DNA of 64,000 nt from Sanderia malayensis (taxonomy: Eukaryota > Cnidaria > Scyphozoa > Semaeostomeae > Pelagiidae), in NCBI GenBank assembly GCA_013076295.1, contig RQOL01000828.1, forward strand, positions 1,426,001-1,490,000, given 5' to 3'. The notes beneath the pieces are model-generated. The model was not told the DNA's origin, made no database searches, and was given only the letters and a program-made list of their open reading frames with translations. Shown here one piece after another: positions 56,657 through 64,000 of this stretch (within the stretch, counting starts at the first letter, position 1; each line of letters opens with the position of its first letter). The translations under genes and the position numbers were made by a program.

Positions 56657-58180
56657 ATGATGTCGAGTATTGCAGTAAGTTTTATCTTTTTATTTTCGTT
56701 GCTCAATGCTTCGCTTCAGTATGATATTTTCTGGAGCTCTGCGAAAAATGGAATATATGTAGTGGATAACGTTTTTAAAAAGAATAGCTCGGCACTACGG
56801 GCTTTAAAGATGGGCCTAACACAAACTGCGTGGAGCTTCACAGTTGACGAAGCTGGAAGTGGTAGCTCTTTTAAGGTGGGATTCAGAACCAAACACTTAG
56901 ATGGACGATTTAAAGCGTTAAGTAAACTAAAACGCATCGGTAAGGCTTTGTACGGTAATGCTTCCTTGGTAGGAGGGGAAGGAAGGATAATTGAGAGAGG
57001 AGACTTTAGTCCTGTTGTTGAAAATTGTGCAGGAAGTTCTTCTTTTTATCGCCTTATCCTTATTCTGACACAAAATGTCGCGAAAAATGATTACGGTGAG
57101 ATAGTGATTTATGACGACAATGAAGAAATAATAAAATCAGTCCATTCTAAGACTGGAAGGGCCATATTCTTGCCTTGTCGAGTAAAGTTTAAAATAGCAC
57201 CTCCATCAATCAACGTGAAGTTGAGACATTATTATTTCCTGTCTGAGTTTGGAGAGGAAGATCAGGGATTATCCTCACCAGCAGGTAATAAACAGCTTGT
57301 TGATGAAACTGGACAACCTCTTCAAGACCAATCAATGCTTTTGAGTTCGTTTCTTAACAAGAAAATAGCATTTAATGTCAGCGATTACGAGATTGTGGAT
57401 CCAGAGAAGTATTTGAAAAGAAGATTTCACAGCAGTGATGGAAGGAAGATTCATGTGTATGACAATGCAGTTCCATCTCGCATTGTGGATGCTGTTGGGT
57501 ATTTTGTAACAAATCACGCTGACTATTTTGAAGATGTTGATTTTGAGAGCTCAGCAGACAATGTAAAATGGATCATCTCCTTCGATGATCCTAGTTTTCA
57601 GGAGTCCATTCTGTGGACCATACTGAAGCGATTGCTCCACCATACTGCAGGAAAACCATTTTATTCATACGATGTGACATGCAACCATGTTCGACGGACA
57701 GACACAACATTTGTGCATAAAGACATCTATGAGAACTACAACAACACTGAGGAATACACCGTTTTACTCTACTTAAATCCAACTCTGACTCTGAGTGATT
57801 ACGGTGAGACAAGTTTTCATGAAGAGAACGGGGAGTTGATTGCAAGTATTCTGCCAAAGTACGGCAGGGTTGCTATATTTGATGGCAAAATCGATCATTC
57901 AGCACACCCTTCCAGCCCAGCTCTTTTCGGGGCCCGATACACCTTTGCCATTAAAACCGCACCAAGTCAGACAATGGCATTGCAGAGATATTTCACATCG
58001 GCAGGCTTAGATTTTGATAAAATTCTCACATCATTGCGGTCACTGGAGAAACACGGAAGCTCACCTGAACAACGACAGAATGCTGCAACGTTGCTGGAAA
58101 AAGTAAACACTGGAATGTTGGGTGATAAAGATTTACCTTTAGTTTACAAGCTATTAGAAGAAAACAATGATACTAACTGA
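56657..58180 (+). CDS. secretory-pathway 2-oxoglutarate/Fe(II) oxygenase with two DSBH-like halves
   Basis: Single exon, 507 aa. Residues 1-20 are a signal peptide. The C-terminal half (about 235-435) has the ligand set of a 2OG-Fe(II) oxygenase: HKD (His354, Asp356), distal His (414 or 417, in KIDHSAHPSS) and the 2OG-binding Arg (427, in GARYTF). The N-terminal half (about 125-185) repeats the same fold pattern (YRLILILTQN, NDYGEIVIYD, TGRAIFLPC align with YTVLLYLNPT, SDYGETSFHE, YGRVAIFDG) but lacks the HxD motif and distal His, so it is probably a non-catalytic copy. Prolyl or lysyl hydroxylase-like activity is likely; the exact substrate is unknown. No KDEL-type retention signal at the C-terminus. 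Source of the fragments at 34676 and 36876. AATAAA at 58377-58382. Confidence 0.8.
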   Translation: MMSSIAVSFIFLFSLLNASLQYDIFWSSAKNGIYVVDNVFKKNSSALRALKMGLTQTAWSFTVDEAGSGSSFKVGFRTKHLDGRFKALSKLKRIGKALYGNASLVGGEGRIIERGDFSPVVENCAGSSSFYRLILILTQNVAKNDYGEIVIYDDNEEIIKSVHSKTGRAIFLPCRVKFKIAPPSINVKLRHYYFLSEFGEEDQGLSSPAGNKQLVDETGQPLQDQSMLLSSFLNKKIAFNVSDYEIVDPEKYLKRRFHSSDGRKIHVYDNAVPSRIVDAVGYFVTNHADYFEDVDFESSADNVKWIISFDDPSFQESILWTILKRLLHHTAGKPFYSYDVTCNHVRRTDTTFVHKDIYENYNNTEEYTVLLYLNPTLTLSDYGETSFHEENGELIASILPKYGRVAIFDGKIDHSAHPSSPALFGARYTFAIKTAPSQTMALQRYFTSAGLDFDKILTSLRSLEKHGSSPEQRQNAATLLEKVNTGMLGDKDLPLVYKLLEENNDTN

Positions 58181-58376
58181 AGATGGATAGATGAATCACA
58201 ATTCTTCTTTGTTACATCAACTTAAACTTATTATTTTTTGTGGCAAAAATTGTGGCAAATATTTTGCTGTGGATAATGATCTTGACTGGCTTAAGTTTTG
58301 GCCTTTTTATGCTTCAAAGCTGTATCTTGTTAGCCCAAAGTTCAACAAATGACTGTTTATCCCATGTCAAGCTGAC

Positions 58377-58382
58377 AATAAA
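58377..58382 (+). terminator. polyadenylation signal of the oxygenase gene
   Basis: AATAAA about 200 bp after the stop codon. The rest of 58181-58972 is AT-rich and shows no gene. Confidence 0.45.
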
Positions 58383-58972
58383 CGGCAGTTGTTTGTATAT
58401 ATAAATATCAGCAATTTCACATAATCTTAACACCACAACAGTATTGCTCAATGTATTGAAGAACAAATTATTTCACATGTTATACATATATTTATATAGC
58501 TTTGGGTTTTTGTACATGTTTTCCAACAATTCAATTATTATTCATTATTTTATGATGCACAGAATATACTTAGATTGAAAAAACTGTAGGTAGGAATCAT
58601 CAATTAAACTTTTTATTTGCCCTCTTGATTAATTTAATCTATTTTTCTGGAATTATTGATTTGACAAGCTCTGCGGTGGAATCATGATGTAATTTTGTCT
58701 CTCTCCTTTCATTCCCTCCCACCTTTAACATAATTTTCTCTTAGAACAACAAGCCGGACATTTTGTCCCTTTGTTTAACTTACTCTAAATGCAATTGCGT
58801 ATTATCCACATTTGTTATTCATTTACATATAATTATATAAGGCATTTTCCAGTCAAGATATATTGAGTTAGTACTGTGACTGTGCTTATACCTGATATGT
58901 TTTGTTTTCAAACTGACAATTAAGGCATACATTTGTGTGCTACATTATGTACATATGCATGCTTTCATTGTG

Positions 58973-58978
58973 TTTATT
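58973..58978 (-). terminator. polyadenylation signal of the stomatin gene
   Basis: AATAAA on the minus strand, 62 bp downstream of the stomatin stop codon. Confidence 0.5.
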
Positions 58979-59039
58979 GTCATTACGTCACATCAACATC
59001 TGCAAGGAAGCTCACAGAAGTTTGGATAAGAATTTCGAG

Positions 59040-62000
59040 CTACTTTTCCATGAGAAGGTGTGATGGCATTGGAAATACAACCGTGGAGTTCTTCTCTTGT
59101 GAAATTGATGCCAGCGTTTGCAGCACTCTCAATTGTATTGCTGCGGAGGAGCCTGATATCACCTTCGAGGCTTCTTTCAACGATTCAGAGGCTCGGAGCT
59201 CTCCTTCTGCTGCCACGACCTGTGGTGGAAAAACAACAGGATGACGCGAGCAACTTCACTTCGCAAAAAAACCCCATCCAGCTTTTCTCCAGTTTTTTGT
59301 TTTCTCTCAACGAGACCTCCAGAATTTAAAGACCCTATTCAAGGAACTGACAACTCATTTTAAGACGCAGGGAAGTTCTCGATATTTGGAGAGATGATCA
59401 CTTTATCGCTCATTGCCGAGAGATCATTCATAAAGTTTGTTGCCATGGTACTGATTGTCACTTACCCTCGCTTTCGCTTCTCTTGCAGCTTCGGCTTCAG
59501 CCGCCATGGTTCTTTGAAGATGCTTTGGAAGTCGCAAGTCTTTTCTGAAATTCAAAGCAAAGAAAACAAGGTAAGAAATATTGCAAAATACCACACGAAT
59601 TTCGAAGGGGATCCGATGTTACATTGTCGTATCAAGAGTCCATTAAACGAAAGATAAATGTTTTGGAGAAGTTTAAGGTACCAGGTGTTCACAGTGCATT
59701 TTGGGTATGGAAAAGGGGGAACTTATCGGGTTCATTGGCTACTTACATTTCGACTCTTTCGACTTTGACGCCCCAGGGCGCTGTAGCTTCGTCAAGAATG
59801 TTCTGGAAATAGCAGAAATTGCAAGAACATTGCTTAATGATTAATGAATGCATCAAGTAATTCTTTTCGAAGAAGGTAAACTCAAAAAAATTGACTAGCG
59901 CTAAGTGTCTATCGACGAGCATTCTCTCAATGTATTCTATGTATACTATCATATTGCAGGCTTCATACCCGCTTTGCTGCGTCATATTATAGGCTAGATA
60001 CTCGTACTGCCCTGTTTGTTTGCTAAATTCTCACATTGCTCTAGTATGCTATTGGCTACATTCTCACATTGCTCCATTATGCTATTGGCTACCTACTTGA
60101 ATAGCTCTGCTGACGCCATCTCTGTCCAGTAAGGCCTCTGACAGTGATTTTGTTCCAATGATGTTTCTCAGCGTTGTTTGTGCCAGTAACTTTGTGGAGC
60201 CAGCAGCATTTCGAATTCTCGTCACCGATCGTTTGGCATCTTGTACGCAGAAGTAAACCACGGCATCAACGGTTACTGTCACGCTGTCCATGGTTAATGC
60301 CTGCATCAGGTTAAAAATCCCTTATCACTATCACGCATGACAATAACGAGCCTCGCTCAACCCGGCTGCTACTCGACGTGCTGTATTTACAGCCGCAAAT
60401 CTCTTTTAATAAGGATTATTTTGGTTACCTCTTGAGGGGGGACATTGATTGTGACGGTACGCATGTCCACTTTCGAAATCTCATCGACGCAAGGGATAAT
60501 GAAAAGGAGGCCTGAAACGCGAAATCGAGGTTGATCATAATTCAGCCATAACCAGATAATACGCAGTTTGAATACATAGATTAAAGATAAAACAGTTGCT
60601 TATTTGCTTATCGCAGAACATTAATAAGAGGTTTGCTTTACCGGTTAATACTTTCTGGTGAATGCAAAATTACTAATAAGAGGTGTCTAGCACTATTGCC
60701 ACAACTAACACTAAAATTTGTTATTATTATTATTGCTTACAACAACGCAAAAGAGAGAAGCTGTCAGAAATTATTACCCGGTCCTTTTGCGTCTCCTGGC
60801 AACACTCTACCAAGTCTGAATATAACAGCTCTTTCGAATTCCTGAGTTACCTGATCAATTGAACATATATATGAGTTAGTTAATGTAATGATGAGCAAAA
60901 CAAGGGTTATTCAGGAGCCTCTGGAGCCTCTATGCAACGAGCACCCATCAAGTGGGGGTAGGCTTTGTTGATAGCATAGCATACGTTGATAGCAATGAAG
61001 TCAAATTAGCGTTGTTCAGAGATGTGTCCGTAGATAGAGGCTTCGCTGTAAACAACACATAAAGTCAGATGCGATTTCAGCAATTCAATGTACCTTGATG
61101 CAAAAGAACATTGATAGCGGAAACGTTGCGATGACTATTAGAAGCGACATGAGTGTCATGAGATGATTGAAAAATCCAAAACCTTCTTCTTCCAGTGCTG
61201 GCTTCTCTAAAGACGAGAAAGGAAAAAAAGTACCATTTTGCGTTTTACGTTGCAACTATCAAGATATAAGACTGACTTCTGCGAACGCTTTAGTGAAATG
61301 GATGCTTTGAGAATAGCGCGGGAGATCTTCAAAATGTTAATCTTGCCTTTGTCTGAAAGTTCACTTATATTCACAGCACAGTGGCCCATATAACACACAT
61401 TACTGCCGCGACATTTTCGTTAAAGTTTTAAATCTTGTTTGTTTTAATTTATTTCCATTATCTATTTCGTTTATTCACTTCATTCTCCCCTCTATTTTAT
61501 TTTTTTTCTTTTTTCCCGTTTTTTCTCTTTATTTTTTAATTTTTAATTTTTAATTTCAAAAAGAAGTCGAAAATGGTGCCATTGTAGCTTCACGAACAAT
61601 GCAGCATTCGTTGCTTTGTTAAAACGACTGAAGCATGTGCATTACTCTGCATATTATATTATTTCACAGAACTAATGTTCACATAGGTAGTTGAAGTAAC
61701 AAAAGTAAAGTTATAATAAAAATAGAAGTTTATTATGCCATTAAGAGCAATACTAATAAATGGGGCGTTTTTAAGTTACTCTTCCTTCAAAAATACCGAA
61801 TAGACAACTGCAAACACTTTCGCGACAAGAGTTTGGTCGGGACAGATAAGAGAACATTGCAGTGCAATTGCGATGTAACTAACTTTGAAGGGGACTGAAT
61901 TACATTTCGCCATGCGTGTAAATTATTTTAGTACATAGCTCAAGGTGCGTGGACGATTTGTTAATTGCTTGGCTCGTTAAAGCTATGTAAATTACTGTAT

Positions 62001-62239
62001 TTATGCCATATTGGTTAGTGTCGAGGCTACACGTATGGGAATATCAGGTTTACAATAATATTCTACTTACTAGCTGCCGCGGACGTTGAATTGTTCGTGT
62101 TGTTGTTTGTGTGCGATGAATTGTCGTTAATCGGTATCATGGCTTGCTTCTCCGAGCAAGCATTTCCAGAATTGTTTCGGTTATTCTCTTCGAAGCAGTG
62201 CAGTTCGATTGGCGATTGACAGTCGCGAAGAACTTCCAT
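59040..62239 (-). CDS. stomatin-like SPFH-domain membrane protein
   Basis: Eight exons, minus strand: 62071-62239, 61094-61206, 60778-60850, 60429-60511, 60097-60300, 59747-59802, 59466-59544, 59040-59219; 957 nt, 318 aa. The N-terminal ~56 residues are polar and Asn/Ser-rich; the start is at MEVLRDCQ, the first in-frame Met. Then come a membrane hairpin (LMTLMSLLIVIATFPLSMFF), VTQEFERAVIFRLGRVLPG, IPCVDEISKVDMRT, the SPFH core (LLAQTTLRNIIGTKSLSE, APWGVKVERVE), the Ala/Glu-rich helix (MAAEAEAAREAKAR) and the oligomerisation tail ending near FPMPSHLL. The order and spacing match stomatin/MEC-2/podocin proteins, which bind cholesterol and regulate ion channels at the plasma membrane. Closest to stomatin itself by these blocks. 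Confidence 0.93.
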
Positions 62240-62872
62240 GTTAACTTTATTTGCCGATTTTTTGATACGCTCCAAGTTCAAGAAAACGCCAACTTCGCTG
62301 CAGGTGCTAATGCTTTTTGCAAAATTTATAACCACCTCGGTTTGCAAAGTAAATTTTCAAAAGACGATTGGCTCGGTATAAAACACAACAGTGGTCTCAA
62401 AGCTCTACATAATAGCATTCATCATTATAATGATAATGATGGACAACGATTGCGTTTAGTTTGTGCAAAGATGTATCGTATATTCCACATGAACGTTGTA
62501 AGAGCAAATTATTTCTTCACGGAGTCAATGATAAACAACGGAAATTTTGCAGGTTCCAATTTGTGTCAATGCTCTAACCGTACAGAAACTCGATTAACTG
62601 AATAGCAATGAATTTCAATACATTAATGTCTCAAACGCTTTCTCCCCCCACTATTCGCCAATTCAAAGTTAGCAGGTGTTTTTTGGTATGTTTTTTCTTC
62701 TCAACTTGAATCATGTTAATTATTCAACTCTGTGTGTCACCTGCCATTGATTGAGCTGAATGATGTATTTCTTCGCCAATGTATAATTCTTCTTCCATTT
62801 TTATCAAATTATTTACTCAAAGCTCTTTATTCATAAAATATTTCTTGTGGTCATTTTGATCGGCGTTGATTT

Positions 62873-62908
62873 ATGCCAAGCAACCAATGACGTATGGTTG
62901 CTTGGCAT
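62873..62908. repeat. perfect 14-bp inverted repeat with 8-bp loop
   Basis: ATGCCAAGCAACCA, an 8-bp spacer ATGACGTA, then the exact inverse. It lies in the gene-free interval 62240-64000, where otherwise only short chance frames are seen. Confidence 0.7.
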
Positions 62909-63844
62909 TTTTTTGGATCTTCCAAAGCTTTGACTCGATACCATGCAATGCAAATGCAGGAATCATAAGTCAGTCTGTGCTTGTTCGCTAATTTCGTTTT
63001 GGGGGATTGGAGTTTTCTGGAAAATTGCGGGAATGGGGGGCTCAGTTGTTGAAGCTTTACATGCGGTTCACTAACCCCCATCGGAAAGAGGTCTTTGCTA
63101 TTTTAGTGGAGACTTTTTTTTCCTATTTGTTTCTTCAGGTCTTGATATATTCTTCGCTCATCTTCATCGTTTGTAACAACCGCCAATGAGCAACGAACTG
63201 GATTTCGAATGCTATCTGCCGCTATGCATAGCCTGTTTATCCACTCTATTATGTTGATGCACTGCAGTTTGATAGAATTACAGACTTTTTAAGTGACTTG
63301 TTTAATGTTTGTTATTGCAAATCTACTTTTGATTTATACCTACTAAAAGCTACTTTTGATTAATCGTTATTGTTATTAGTTGTAGCCTCGTATCTACATT
63401 TTGTTGCACCATGTTTGATTAGCCTCGCTTTTGATTAATGTTTGTTTTGTTTGGTTTGTTCTTGTAGGCGACCTTGAAGGGCGAGTCATTGTGATAACAA
63501 CATTGTCTTACTGAGGTAAAATTGTTAAGGACAAAAATTTAACGTTAGGTGTAGATATACTTGGGTTGAGTGCCCAGCAATATTGACCCTCCTATCCATT
63601 TTAATTTTATTGCCAATGCCAGTTGTTTAAATAAAATTCATTGTTCTACATTTTGAATTTGAAAAAGTTCGTGGAACACACAGGGGGGGTCTTCTTGGTT
63701 CAAAAGGAGGCAACAAAGTTCGTTTGACCCCTTCCATCTTGATAATCTTTTGCAGACTATAAAGAAGCGAAAGTAAGAGGCGAGTATATGCTTCCTAAGA
63801 AAAACAAAAAAATTACAAGAAAAAGCAAAAAACACATGATACAA

Positions 63845-63980
63845 AAACTTAGATTTGTGGTTCTACAAGGACAAGACAGTTATATGAAACATTTTTGATT
63901 TTTCAACAATTTAACACATCTTTTTTCAATTGAGGAAAAAAATTTGGGTGGCTTTGGGTGAAAAAAGGAACTATACGCCG
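63845..63980. repeat. diverged fragment of the palindromic repeat family seen at 16042-16985
   Basis: Sequence such as CAAGACAGTTATATGAAACA followed by an AT-rich run and GGTGGCTTTGGGTGAAAAA resembles 16628-16725 with many changes. It probably continues past the window end. Confidence 0.45.
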
Positions 63981-64000
63981 TACCAGGTATATAGTACTGC

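Noticed and set aside
62144..62605. 153-codon plus-strand frame over the stomatin first exon
   Set aside because: It overlaps the well-supported stomatin exon antisense and its residues resemble no protein; best explained as chance.
1..64000. LTR retrotransposons, LINE reverse transcriptases, tRNA or rRNA genes
   Set aside because: No long terminal direct repeats, reverse-transcriptase motifs, or recognisable tRNA/rRNA sequence were seen on reading; a covariance-model or profile search was not possible.

Overview
The window looks like nuclear DNA of a cnidarian, most likely an anthozoan (sea anemone or coral). The support is AT-rich sequence, short GT-AG introns, secreted ShK, MAM and SUEL-lectin genes built from phase-1 exons, and animal housekeeping genes (folliculin, stomatin, LAP1/TOR1AIP, HDHD3). 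The species cannot be fixed from sequence alone. All multi-exon models below were spliced by hand from GT-AG sites and frame continuity, and every total length comes out as a whole number of codons.

Layout. 1-486: start of an HDHD3-like hydrolase, minus strand. 1997-7166: a fold-back transposon whose arms are arrays of a ~98-bp repeat, with an 8-bp target duplication and a second transposon nested in its left arm. 7.2-29.5 kb: a tandem duplication of a cassette holding a secreted three-SUEL-lectin plus chymotrypsin-like protease gene (minus; copies A and B) and a small ShK peptide gene (plus; intact in the second cassette, decayed in the first). Copy A carries several transposon insertions. 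Copy B keeps the corresponding empty sites, which gives target duplications and relative ages. 29.9-41.8 kb: a large imperfect palindrome with two truncated copies (C, D) of the same protease gene, PIF/Harbinger-like elements, and two captured fragments of a 2-oxoglutarate oxygenase gene that lies intact 20 kb away.

42-50.5 kb: two paralogous secreted ShK-MAM genes on the plus strand; the second contains an intronless rhodopsin-family GPCR gene on the opposite strand inside one intron. 51.2-62.3 kb is ordinary gene-dense sequence: a LAP1-like torsin cofactor, a small AK5-N-terminus-like docking protein head-to-head with a single-exon folliculin, a single-exon double-DSBH oxygenase, and a stomatin. 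62.3-64 kb has no gene that I can support.

Together the accessory part (2-50 kb) is a recently rearranged cluster of secreted, domain-shuffled proteins (lectin-protease, ShK, ShK-MAM). Transposons and inverted duplication have copied, fused, truncated and interrupted its exons. The most notable points are the SUEL-SUEL-SUEL-chymotrypsin architecture, the palindrome with captured gene fragments, and the fold-back satellite element.
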